Shown here piece after piece: positions 47,620 through 57,997 of a stretch of DNA of 64,000 nucleotides. Origin of the DNA: Saposhnikovia divaricata (Eukaryota > Streptophyta > Magnoliopsida > Apiales > Apiaceae); NCBI GenBank assembly GCA_036435485.1, contig CM071596.1, forward strand, positions 16,768,001 through 16,832,000. The letters run 5' to 3'. The notes beneath the pieces are model-generated. The model saw only the letters and a program-made list of their open reading frames with translations, searched no databases and was not told the DNA's origin. How positions within the stretch are numbered: the stretch's first letter is position 1; each line of letters begins with the position of its first letter. A program made the position numbers and the translations under genes.

Positions 47620-48366
47620 CGTTATGAGCAGAAATCCAATCGTTGACATCCTATCGGTTAACCGATGCCTGTGTGGTTCTGTTAACTAGGGTGTTGATCT
47701 GAGCAGTTGTTATATTATATTATCAATGGAGTAGTTTTGAGAAGTTATTGATTTATTTTCGAGTAGTATTTTGAGAAGTTATTGATTTATTTTTGAGTAG
47801 TATTTTGAGAAGTTATTGAGATATATTGGAGTAGTATTTCAAGATTTATAAGAATTTCTGAGTTGATCTCTTTTGAAAGGTAATTATATTTATTAACTCT
47901 TATAGAGTAGTAAAATCATATTTTGAGTGAGTTGTTGTGTATTATATGATATCTGTATATACTTGCTGGGCATTCTTTGGCTCATTCTTGCTATTTAAAT
48001 ATTATTGATCAGCGGCATCTAAAGACGACTCTAGCATGGCTGACCGTGGAAAAGGGAAGTGGAAGGGCTATTAAATTCAATCCAGTAGCCTTATAGTATC
48101 GAAGGAGGTTGCAAGATGGAACAGAATTGTTAATGCTTTATTATTGTGTGTTTGGTGTGTTGTAATAATACTTCAGAGATTCTGGGAGATGAGTTTGTAT
48201 TGTAATAAATTTTATATTTTTGAGTGCTTGTTCTAAGACTATAACCTGTGGAATAAAAGATGGAGTTGTCAAGGATATTGTTGTAGATTATATTATGAGT
48301 AGGTGATCGATTTTCCGCAAGAGGTGTAATGACCTGGATTCCTGTAAGGGATTTGGGGGCGTTACA
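47620..48366. repeat. Level 2 solo LTR, right part
   Basis: Continues the solo LTR after the GTAGG duplication. It contains three copies of a unit of about 37 bp ('ttttgagaagttattga...gagtagta') at 47730-47845. It ends with the GTTACA terminus at 48366. Confidence 0.75.
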
Positions 48367-48371
48367 CATAA

Positions 48372-50464
48372 CAAAACAAACTCATTATCTATCACCATTG
48401 AATACAAGCATCTATCAAACTCATTAGCAATAAACCCATCTTTAGTGATTACACAATCAAATTTATCATACCAATCTTTTGGGGCTTGTTTTAAACCATA
48501 TATAGACTTAACTAATCTACAAACCTTATACTCTTGCCCTTTAACAATAAATCCTTCGGGTTGTTCCATATATATCTCTTCTTCTAGTTCACCATTTAAA
48601 ATTGCAGTTTTAACATCCATTTGATGAATATGCAAATTATAAATAGAAGCTAAAGCTAACAAAGTACGAATAGTAGAAATTCTAGCTACAGGTGCATAAG
48701 TGTCAAAGTAATCAATTCATTTCTTTTGTGTGAACCCTTTAGCAACTAACCTAGCCTTGTATTTATCAATAGAACCATCAGGTTTTAGTTTCTTTTTAAA
48801 AATCCATCTAGAACCTACCGTCTTACAGCCTTGAGGTAAATCAGTTAAATACCAAGCATTGTTTTCCATTATTGATTGAAATTCACTATTTATTGCTTCT
48901 TTCCAAAAAGGAGCATCAGAAGAAGACATAGCATCATAATAAGATAAAGGCTCACCTTCAAGTAAATAAACAAGAAAATCATCACCAAAGTCTTTTTCAA
49001 TTCTAACTCTTTTACTCCTTCTACGTTCATCTAAAGAATTAGAGGTAGAAGCTACATCATGTAAAGAACGAGAGGTATTAACGGCTATATCAGATATTCT
49101 AGTCTTATAAGGAAACACATTCTCAAAGTAAGTTGCGTCTCTAGCTTCAATAATAGTATTAGCAGAAATTTCACTAATATCAGAATGAATCACAAGAAAC
49201 CTATTAGTAACACTATCAAGGGTATAACCAACAAAAATAGCATCAACCGTTTGAGATCCTAATTTTCTCTTTTTAGGACCGGGAATACTAACTTTAGCTA
49301 AACAACCCCAAACTCTTAAATACTCAAGATTTAGAGCTTTACGTTTCCAAAATTGATAAGGAGTAATTTTACTAGTCTTCTGAGGTACACGATTCAAAAT
49401 ATGACATGCGGTTAATAAAACCTCACCCCAAAGATTTTCAGGAGCACCAGAATTAACAAGCATAGAGTTTACCATATTCATTAAAGTACGATTTTTCCTT
49501 TCCGCAACTCCATTGGATTGTGGAGAGTAAGGAGGCGAAAATTCATGAATAATGCCATTTTCCTGAAAATATGAAGCCATCTCATTAGAAATATATTTGC
49601 CACCTCTATCGGACCTAAGAATTTTAATCTTTGCTCCTCTCTGTTTTTCTACTTCAGCTTTATAAATTTTAAAACAATCAAACACCTCATCTTTTGTTCT
49701 AAGCAAATACACATAACAAAATTTAGAATAATCATCTATAAAAGTCACAAAATATTTTCTACCACCTCTAGTAGGAGTTTTATCAACTACACATACATCA
49801 CTATGAATTAACTCAAGTAATGACGAGTCTCTTAAAACATTAGGAAAGGATTTTTTAACAGGTTTCGCTTGAGCACAAATTTCACACTTAGATACAGAGT
49901 TCAATTTCATTTTTGGTAATAAACCACTATTAGCCATTCTAGTTATAGCACCATAATTAACATGTCCAAGTCTCTCATGCCACAAATCAGAATTTTCAAC
50001 ATTTAAAACAGTGGGAGATGAATTACTATTAACAACATGAGAAGTCACATTTAGTTTAAATAAACCATCACTAACAAAATCTTTACCAATAAAAACATCA
50101 TTTTTAGAAATGACAAATTTTTAGCCTCTAAAACAATTTTATAACCAAGAGCAACAAGTGTAGACCCACTAATAAGATTTCTTCTAATCAAAGGCACATG
50201 TAACACATTTTGCAAATTCAAGAATTTTCCGGATGTTAGCTCTAATTTTATTCTACCTTTACCAAATACGGGGGTTTTAGTATCATTACCAAGAATAACG
50301 TTTTCACCATTTATGACTTGATAATTAGAAAACCAAGATCTATCCGAACAAACATGAACACTAGCTCCCGAATCTAGCCACCAATCATTAGAATGCATAG
50401 TTAAATTTATAACAGGTATGATATTATCTAATCTAACTACATGCTCATTGTTACTTCTAATCAT
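48372..50464 (-). pseudogene. Level 1 Copia pol, 5' half: protease, integrase, first part of RT
   Basis: Reading from 50464: 'WWLDSGASVHVC' (aspartic protease, DSGA), then a frameshift near 50100. GAG-pre-integrase follows ('LWHERLGHVNYG', 'CEICAQAK'), then integrase with 'IHSDV', 'RSDRGGKY' (Asp-Arg where Asp-Asn is usual) and 'NGVAERKNRT'. RT begins with 'SRWIFKKKLKPDG'. A TGA at about 48715 stands before the expected 'IDYFDTYAPVA' block, whose start is out of the open frame track but readable. The RT then runs 'MDVKTAILNGELEEEIYMEQPEGF' region to 'FVLLC', where the level 2 solo LTR has inserted. The rest is at 13966-14939. Confidence 0.9.
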
Positions 50465-50994
50465 GATGACTAAAAATAAATAAATAAATTATGAACAAGT
50501 GGCAGAAAAAACAAATCAATGATTTTAACTGCAGCAACCAATATGTAACAATTATGACAGGAGAGTATATGTTCTCTATAGTGATCGGCAACCAAGAATT
50601 AAGCCCAGTAAAGCAAACTAGCTGTAACACAAGAAAATTAGTATCACTTAAAACATCAATTTATTAAAATAGTTAAACAGAACTGCAGAGACTCTGGTAT
50701 TCAAATTATATGAGTAAATAAAAATACTCTGACTATGTTAACAGATAAACAAATTAAGTTAAATAGCCAAATAAAAAAAAACAAGTTTCGAGTTTTTTTT
50801 TAAGGACAAAAAACAAGGAAGTTGACTGAATAAAGATCTGCACCCAGCAGGTTACACAGGAGACAACCACCTAATTTAAATTCCCTGACTTCTGTTCAAA
50901 AAATGAGATAAACAATTCAGTTAAAAGATTTATCCAACTCAAAATTAAACACAGTAACAAGAAAATTAGTGTATAAAATCAATCTTCCTTAGAT
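50465..50994 (-). other. Region where level 1 gag should be
   Basis: Only about 530 bases separate the protease frame from the 5' LTR. They carry no zinc knuckle and no gag frame. The usual TGGTATCAGAGC primer-binding site is not next to the LTR; the sequence there is ATCTAAGGAAGATTG. The gag and leader were probably deleted or never present. Confidence 0.6.
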
Positions 50995-51764
50995 TGTTAG
51001 GAATTTAAAAATTCAAAGCCTAAAAAAATGACGAATAAACATCACAATATGAATTAATCGATAATACTCATAATTTCAATATAATAAAATTATGAATAAT
51101 CGAATTGAACAAGAAATTAAACTAATAAAAGGATATAGATTTTAATTTGGGTGAGTCGCGTAATGAACGCTGCCCTAAGGAAGATTGCCCTTCTCGTGCA
51201 AGGTTTGAAATTGCAACTCCTTAGCGGTACAACACCCCCTTTCGGTTTATCCTCCTTCGTGCACGAGCAAGAAGAAGAAAGAACGACGAATATTCCGGTG
51301 CTCAAAAAATCCAAATAAATATATAGAAGGCTCTTATATATTGAACCCTTACAAGAACAAGAAGATGACACTCTTCTCAATTAATCTCCCCCAATATGAT
51401 ATGATTTTCAAGAAGATTATATACAATAATTAATAAAAGAATAATATAATTATAAGCTAAAGAGATGAATTGATCTTGTTCAAAGTGAAGCAGAGAGAAG
51501 TCTGTTGTTGTCCATCCCAAAAACAAGAAAACAACCCCTATATAACAGAGACCCACAAAGTAACGTAATAGAAATAATGATCTCATAAAATATTATAATA
51601 AAGAACAATTGTAACTGACATAGAGCCCAACGGGAAGAAACCAACGGGTAAAAAAAATTGTATTATTAAATAAGGAAAATATTTAGAAACAAAATATTAA
51701 AACAATAAATATAAAAATTAGAATTTTATTTTTCAAAAATAGATATTATATAAAATATCTAACA
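50995..51764 (-). repeat. Level 1 Copia LTR (5' LTR of the element)
   Basis: Partner of 12617-13386. Same TGTTAGG...CTAACA ends and same 770-bp length. Confidence 0.92.
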
Positions 51765-51769
51765 GGAGT

Positions 51770-52219
51770 AAGTTCTATTCCGTAAGATTTTTCCAACATG
51801 TTTAATCACTCGAAAGTCGAAACGATAAATGGATTAGATGAAATACTATAATCCAAACTTCGGAAATAGAAAATTGCTCATTTTGAAGATTTAAAAAACT
51901 TGTAGCGTGACATATATGCTATATTTACTTGTTACCTTACTGGGGAAAATATTAACTACAAGGTATGTTCATTTAGACCAAGCCCAGTGTTGTGCTATAT
52001 CTTGTTCTATATCTATATTATGGAACAAAAACCAAAAGAATTGTAGTGATTTATAGATTCTGTTTAACGAACGTTGGTAACTCTATGACCTGAATCTACA
52101 GTTATTTCTGGTATATATAGCTTGTAATACAAAGGTGAATATGTTCAGGTTCTAAGAAAGAAATGTTTTCAGATTGAAGTTGGCCTAATCAACATAACAT
52201 TGTCCTTTCCCTTTTGTAG
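51770..52219 (+). other. Probable intron of the resistance-gene relative
   Basis: AT-rich and without an LRR reading. It ends in a strong acceptor, a pyrimidine run followed by TTTTGTAG at 52212-52219. A donor-like AAG|GTATG lies at 51962, but the sequence before it is not recognisable as a resistance protein. Confidence 0.45.
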
Positions 52220-52365
52220 CTTGAATTCCCAAACTTGGTGAATTTGGACCTTGGGTGTGAGAAAATCAACTTGGGAGCAAAAGAGTTGGGCATAGTGGAT
52301 TTCACTTGCCAACAACTAAAGAAGCTTAAAGTTAGCAACTGTGGATACTCTACTGCTTTAGAATT
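52220..52365 (+). pseudogene. LRR exon of an RPS2-type NB-LRR gene, left part
   Basis: Begins right after the acceptor and reads 'LEFPNLVNLDL...LKKLKVSNCGYSTALE', a leucine-rich-repeat pattern. It is cut at 52365 by the Copia element at 52366-55777; the frame continues exactly at 55783 once the duplicated GAATT is counted once. No coiled-coil or NB-ARC part was found upstream, so the gene is 5'-truncated in this window or its exons lie elsewhere. NB-LRR proteins are intracellular pathogen sensors; this piece covers only the C-terminal LRR. Confidence 0.75.
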
Positions 52366-52629
52366 TATTAGAACGCCTTGAATAGCCGTCGGACTTGACT
52401 GTTGACTGTGTTGCCGCCGGCCGCCGCCGGTGGCGCCACTGTAGCCGCCGAATTTGGCTCACCTACCACACCTAACCCCTTATATTTTGTCTATAAATAG
52501 ATATGCATGTAAGGATTGTTAATCATCTGAAAAAAATCTGTAATCATCCTCAAGATCAATATAATTATTTCTCTTCTGCATATATATTTTCTCCTTACGT
52601 TTATCATCTTTCTTGCTTCCGTTATAAAA
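52366..52629 (+). repeat. 5' LTR of the Copia element in the LRR gene
   Basis: 264 bp, GC-rich near 52410-52450 ('ccgccggccgccgcc'), with a TATA-like 'tataaatag' near 52490. It ends at the 'gttata' phrase before the primer-binding site. Confidence 0.85.
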
Positions 52630-52632
52630 AAT

Positions 52633-52644
52633 TGGTATCAGAGC
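52633..52644 (+). other. Primer-binding site of the Copia element in the LRR gene
   Basis: TGGTATCAGAGC, complementary to initiator-Met tRNA. Confidence 0.85.
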
Positions 52645-52789
52645 TTTTGGTTGAAGCTGCTGTGTTTTTGCGAAATTTTTCGCCGGAATTTGTTCAAGCT
52701 CATCGGAGAAAACGACACTGTTCAGGCGAAGTTACTGTTCATCTCCGGAGAAGATGACACTGTTCATCACCGGAGAAGGCGACAATGTT

Positions 52790-52862
52790 CATACAGTACT
52801 GTTCATACGATACAATTCATACGGTACTATTCATACGGTACTGTTCATACGGTACTGTTCAC
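52790..52862 (+). repeat. Short tandem repeats in the leader
   Basis: Five or six copies of a 15-base unit 'tactgttcatacggt' just before the gag ATG at 52884. Confidence 0.85.
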
Positions 52863-52883
52863 GTAAACGGTTCTGGGAGAAAG

Positions 52884-55189
52884 ATGTCTAGTGGTATCAA
52901 CGTTAAGGTCAACAAATTTACTGGGAGAAATAGTTTCAGTCTATGGCAAATCAAGATGCGTGCCTTGTTAAAGCAACAGGGGCTCTAGGCACCGTTGAAC
53001 ACAAAAATGGTTGCTTCTGGAAGCGTTGAGATAACCAATCTCGAAGAAAAGGCACACTCAACAATTCTGTTGTGCCTTGCAGATGATATTATTATTGAAA
53101 TTGCGGAGGAGGATACCGCGTCTGGTTTATGGTTAAAGCTTAAAAGTCTCTACATGACAAAGTCTTTAACAAATAAGTTGCTTCTGAAGCAAAGTCTGTT
53201 CAGTCTGTGAATGCAGGAAGGTATGCCTCTTCGAGATCACTTAGATCAATTAAACACAATTTTATTAGAATTGCGTAATATTGATGTTAAAGTTGAAGAT
53301 GAGGATGCTGCTTTGATTCTGTTAGTTTTTTTACCATTATCGTATGAGAACTTTGTGCAATCATTTATTGTTGGTAAAGATACTATTTTTCTAGAGGAGG
53401 TAAGATCTGCTCTTCATTCTAGAGAGCTATGCCATAAGGCGGCTGGTACAGGTGCAGATAATCATGCTGCTGGGTTGGTAGCTAGCGGGAGTACCGGACA
53501 TGGAAAGTCGGGGAAGTATAAATCCAAGAAACCAGCTTCTAAGGGTTCGAGAGCTAATGATGTCTGCAATTACTGTAAAGAGAAGGGACACTGGAAATCT
53601 GACTGTACCAAGAAAAGGAAGCAACAGGATAAATTGGTGGATACTGCTGCAGGAACTGCTATTGTAGCTGATGCCAATTCCGAAGAAGATATTGCTCTAG
53701 TTGCTATCAAGGACACACATCACTCTGATATGTTGATTCTTGATTCTGGAGCGTCTTATCATATATGTCCGCGCAGGGAGTGGTTTACAACCTACGAGCG
53801 AGTAGACGGTGGCAAGATTTCTATGGTTAACAGTTTTGCTTGTGAGACGGTTGGAATAGGCTCGATTAAAATTCGGACACATGATGGTAAATTCTGCACA
53901 TTGAATGATGTTAGGCATGTTCCACTTATGACAAAGAATCTGATATCTTTGAGTAAGTTAGACAGCAAGGGTTTCAGTTTTCAAGGTAAAAGTGGAGTTC
54001 TACATGTCTGCAAGGGTTCTAATGTGATTTTGAAAGGTGTTAAAAGTAGTACCTTGTATCTTCTTCAAGGGTCTACGTTAACAGGTTCTGTTGCTGTTGC
54101 GTCCTTGGAGAAGATTAAGAGGCTGCAAACTGATAATGGTCTGGAATTTTGCTCATCTGAGTTTGATGAGTTCTGTAAGAATGAAGGGATTTCTAGGCAT
54201 CATACAGTCAGGGATACACCACATCAGAATGGTGTAGCAGAGCGTATAAATCAGACACTTCTGGAGAGAGCTAGGTGTATGTTTTCTAATGCTGGACTAA
54301 CTAGAAGATTCTGGGCAGAAGCAGTTAGTACAGGATGTTATCTGATAAATCGTGGACCTCATACAGAAAGTGGTGGTGTTGAGAAACAGGTGGAGCAGGG
54401 ATATATTCAGAAGATTTTGTCAAGGTTTGGCATGTCTACAGCAAAGTCCATAGATACTCCTAGTACTGCAAATGTACATCTGTCCGTCGCTTTTGCACCT
54501 AAGTCTGTTGAGGAAAAGGAGTACATGTCTCGAGTTCCCTATGCTAGTGCAGTAGGAAGCTTGATGTATGCAATGGTCTGCACTAGACCTGATCTTGCAC
54601 AATCTGTGAGTTTTGTTAGTAGGTTCATGGGTGATCCAGGCAAGGAGCATTGGCAAGCTGTGAAGAGGGTTTTTCGGTACTTAAAAGTTACATATGATGT
54701 TGGTCTCATTTATGGAGGTGATACTGAGTGTTTGGTGACAGTTTTTCAGACTCTGATTATGCTGGAGATGTTGACAGTAGAAGATCTATGACTGGTTATA
54801 CTTTCACTCTGGGTGGTTCGATTGTCAGTTGGAAAGCTACTCTGCAACCTACAGTGACTTTGTCTACTACAAAAGCAGAGTACATGGCATTGACAGAAGC
54901 CGCAAAAGAAGGAATCTGGTTGAAAGGATTGGTCAGCGATCTGGGTCTACATCATGATCAGGCTACAGTATTTTGTGACAGTCTCAGTGCAATCTGTTTA
55001 GCCAAGGATCAAGTCCATCATGAGCGGACTAAGCACATAGATGTATGATATCATTTTCTTAGAAGTGAGACGAGAATTAAGGTGAGAAAAGTGGGTACTG
55101 CTGATAACCCAGCTGATATGCTTACCAAGCCGGTTCCACATAGCAAGTTTCAACATTGTTTGGATTTGCTAAATGTTCGGAGTTGTTGA
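52884..55189 (+). pseudogene. Worn and internally deleted Copia gag-pol
   Basis: Gag starts at ATG 52884 ('MSSGINVKVNKF'). In-frame stops: TAG 52986-52988 (expected Trp), TGA 53208-53210 and TGA 55046-55048 (both where Arg is expected). A frameshift lies near 54735. Domains seen: gag, knuckle 'CNYCKEKGHWKSDC' (from about 53563), protease 'DSGASYHIC' (about 53745), the last part of integrase ('LQTDNGLEF', 'NGVAERINQT'), the end of RT ('GSLMYAMVCTRPDLAQSV'), and RNase H ('DSDYAGDVDSRRSMTGYTF', 'STTKAEY'). The pre-integrase finger with the first catalytic Asp is missing at about 54108, and the RT core including YVDD is missing at about 54360. Both junctions keep the frame. It ends TGA 55187-55189. 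Confidence 0.88.
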
Positions 55190-55402
55190 CTACCGTTTTG
55201 AGGGCAAAATCTGAGGCAGAAGAGTTTTATCTGGTACATCTGGCATTATTATGATGCGTCTGGTACATCTGTTATCTGTTATTTGTGAGAGGATTCAAGT
55301 CGAGGCAGAAGAGTTTTATCTGGTACATCTGGCATTATTATGATGCATCTGGTACATCTGTTATCTATTTTTTGTGAGAGGATTCAAGTCAAGGTGGAGA
55401 TT

Positions 55403-55777
55403 TGTTGGAATGCCTTGAATAGCCGCCGGACTTGACTGCCGAATAAATTTGAAAATAGATATTAAAGCGAATGTAGCAATTGGATTGCTTGCATATGCAA
55501 TTATTGATTTTAAAAAGTGTATCATTAAGTATTCTAGCGTAGCGGTATTAATATATGCAAACACGCTGACGGCACCGGCGGTGCCACTGTAGCCGCTGGA
55601 TTTGACTCACCTACCACACCTAACCCCTTATATTTTGTCTATAAATAGATATGCATGTAAGGATTGTAAATCATCTGAAAAAAATCTGTAATCATCCTCA
55701 AGATCAATATAATTATTTCTCTTCTGCATATATATTTTCTCCTTACGTTTATAATCTTTCTTGCTTCCGTTATAATA
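55403..55777 (+). repeat. 3' LTR of the Copia element in the LRR gene, with about 110 extra bases
   Basis: Same ends as the 5' LTR but 375 bp. Extra sequence of about 110-120 bp (about 55442-55560) replaces the GC-rich part. LTRs are identical at insertion, so this is a later insertion here or a deletion in the 5' LTR. Confidence 0.85.
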
Positions 55778-55782
55778 GAATT

Positions 55783-56897
55783 ATCAATCTTTAGAAGTTT
55801 ACCACGACTCAAAGGTTTAGAAATATCCAACTCTGCTTCATTGGAACATATTGTGGAGGATTTTAGGGATGATGAAGCCTCCGATATGGATCAGAAGACA
55901 GTAACACTCCTTCAACTAAAATATTTTACACTTGGTAGTTTGCCAAAAATAAAAAAATTCATCTTCAATGCGAATTTTGAGTGTCATATGCCGGCTTTAA
56001 CAAGGGTGAAAGTTGACAACTGTGGGATGTATTCTCTTTTCACAATCTCAGCTTTAAGAATTCTACAACAACTCCAAAAGCTTGAAATATCAAATTGTTC
56101 TCTATTAAAGGAAATTGTGGAAGGTGTAAGTGGTGATGAAGCCTCTGGTGTGGATAAGAAAACTATCACACTCATGCAGCTGGGATCAGTTATTCTTGGA
56201 GATTTGCCAAATTTTAAAAGTTTTATTTGCAGTTCAAATTATGAATTTCTTATGGCGGCTTTAACATTGGTGGAAGTTGACAACTGCGGGATCTCTATTC
56301 TTTTCACAATCTCAGCTTTAAGAAGTCTACAACAACTTCAAAAATTAAAAATATCAAACTGTTCTTTATTGGAAGAAATTGAGGAAGGTGTAAAGGATGA
56401 TGAAGCCTCTCGATTGGATAAGAAGATTATCGCACTCTCTCAACTGAGATCAGTTATTCTTAAAGACTTGCCAAATCTTAAAAGCTTTTTTCATAGTTCA
56501 AATTATGAATGCCATATGCCAGCTTTAACCACGGTGGAGATTAATAACTGTGGATTCTTTACTCTTTCACGTGCTCTGTCTTCAGACAGCTAAATGTACT
56601 GAATTGCAGGTCGTTGGAAAGTATTGTTGAGATGTAGGGGATGGTGAAACTTCTTTTAAAGAAGACAAGATTATCACATTCTCCCGACTCAAATATCTTG
56701 ACCTTAAATGGCTGCCAAACCTCAAATGTTTCAGTAGCACTTCAATCTATGCTTTCAGTATGCCCAAATTAACTCTTTTCCACATGATTTACTGTCCCCA
56801 GATACAATATTTCACTTTCTTGAAGACAAGCACATCAACGGTACATATTTATATTGAACTGCGATCATGGGAACATACTCCAGACCTGAACGACTAA
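55783..56897 (+). pseudogene. LRR exon of an RPS2-type NB-LRR gene, right part, frameshifted
   Basis: Continues the LRR frame ('FRSLPRLKGLEISN') and runs about 270 codons to a stop at 56591-56593. The pattern 'VDNCG-LFTISALR-LQQLQKLEISNCSLL-EIVEG' repeats, typical of RPS2-like NB-LRR C-termini where LRRs end in a Cys-rich 'NC' turn and 'EEIV'. After the stop, LRR-like sequence continues in other frames ('NCRSLESIVE', then 'DGETSFKEDKIITFSRLKYLDLKWLPNLKCF') to TAA at 56895-56897. At least two frameshifts (about 56585 and 56630) therefore separate the last repeat from the rest. Together with the Copia insertion, this shows a dead gene. Confidence 0.8.
55988..56593 (+). repeat. 264-bp tandem repeats within the LRR coding sequence
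   Basis: The phrase 'atgccggctttaac' recurs at 55988, 56252 and 56516, exactly 264 bases (88 codons) apart. The units remain closely similar along their length. Confidence 0.9.
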
Positions 56898-57469
56898 ATT
56901 TAGACTTTATCTTATTAAATTTTATCGATTTATTTTCAAGATAGAGTTTAATGCTGACTTTATCTTATTCAATTTAATCAATTTATTTTCAAGATAAAGT
57001 TTAATGCATCATTTTCAAGTATTAAAGTTTAACAAATTGTCCTCTGTAATGCATCATTTTTAAATATTAAATCTTCAATTGACTTGTTCACTCCGAACCT
57101 AAGGTTAGTGAGTAAAAAAATTATCATAATGCTAATAATCAAATCTGAACCTAAGTTTTGTGAGTAAAACAAAATATGAACCTAAGTTTAGTGACTAATA
57201 GAAAACCAGACCTAACGTTAGTGAGTAAAAAAGAAAAATTCATAATTGAGTGGTAGGTTTCTAAAAAGGTCAATAGTTCAATGACAAAAAATTCATTTTC
57301 CATAAAAATAAAGAGTTGAGTTTGGGTAGTTCACAAAAGAATTAAAATTATATTACACAATAAATCCAAAATCCAACACCATACTTATAAAATTTTCTCA
57401 AAAACGAATTTTTAAATTTGAACTCGATTCAACCCAACCTTTCTCAACCACCAATCCAAACGAACCCTA
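56898..57469 (+). repeat. Intergenic repeats downstream of the LRR pseudogene
   Basis: A 53-bp tandem duplication (starting 'gactttatcttatt' at 56903 and 56956). Then four loose copies of 'gaacctaagttagtgagtaaaa' between 57096 and 57230. No gene. Confidence 0.7.
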
Positions 57470-57908
57470 AGGTGTTAGGTTAGGAGACTAAATGGATCAT
57501 ATCCTTTAACATTCCCGCTCACTCGAAAGCCCACTAAGGGGAAGAGTGGACCACACAACCACGCGGTTTACAATATCATTAAATCTTTCCGATTGAACAA
57601 ATATTTGGAGCATCATACATTCCGTTAAATATTCCTATTTTGTTTTTATCCGGTAGTGTAATAGACATAGACATCGAAACCAACAAATTAATAACTTCTT
57701 AAATGTCATTTTTATTCCAAGTTTTATTGTGAAGATACAATGGATGTAAGTTATTATCCGATAGAAATGTTACATGTTCCAGATTTCTCGAATTCTAATT
57801 ATCAGTAATAGGACACCAACAAAAGAGACGTGATACTGCAAACTAAACTATCTGTTATGGCTCTTCGTGAGACTCTCTCTAATACAACTACAACAAACAT
57901 GAGTGTAA

Positions 57909-57909
<1 letters not shown>

Positions 57910-57993
<84 letters not shown>
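57910..57993 (+). repeat. (TA)n microsatellite
   Basis: About 40 TA units. It gives false Tyr-Ile frames on both strands. Confidence 0.97.

Positions 57994-57994
<1 letters not shown>

Positions 57995-57997
<3 letters not shown>

Larger units (their letters stand above)
14940..48366. mobile_element. Level 2: solo LTR of about 3.7 kb (Gypsy-like), itself split by level 3
   Basis: Begins TGTAATATCC at 14940 and ends GGGGCGTTACA at 48366, flanked by perfect CATAA duplications (14935-14939, 48367-48371). Removing level 3 leaves 14940-17859 plus 47620-48366, about 3.67 kb, with no retroviral protein, no primer-binding site and no second LTR: the picture of a solo LTR left by LTR-LTR recombination. 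The ends resemble those of the level 4 LTR (TGTAAGAACC...GGTGTTACA), suggesting the same broad Gypsy type. It contains a TATA-like stretch near 15366 and several purine-rich and tandem repeats. Strand cannot be set without an interior. Confidence 0.8.
12617..51764 (-). mobile_element. Level 1: old Copia LTR retrotransposon, host of the nested stack
   Basis: Two 770-bp LTRs (12617-13386 and 50995-51764) in direct orientation start TGTTAGG and end CTAACA. Flanks GAAGT (12612-12616) and GGAGT (51765-51769) are a target duplication with one change. The coding strand is minus: protease, integrase and the first part of reverse transcriptase at 48372-50464, the rest of RT and RNase H at 13966-14939. 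The two halves are separated by a 33-kb nested insertion. Without it the element is about 5.7 kb. No gag was found, and several stops and frameshifts make it dead. Confidence 0.9.
52366..55777 (+). mobile_element. Internally deleted Copia (Tnt1/Tork-like) element inside the LRR exon
   Basis: Perfect GAATT duplications at 52361-52365 and 55778-55782. LTRs at 52366-52629 and 55403-55777. A TGGTATCAGAGC primer-binding site is at 52633, a polypurine tract (AAGGTGGAGATT) before 55403, and a worn gag-pol lies between. The 5' LTR begins TA where the 3' LTR begins TG, a G-to-A change. At about 3.4 kb it is shorter than a full Copia element of 5 kb because two blocks of pol are missing. Confidence 0.9.
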
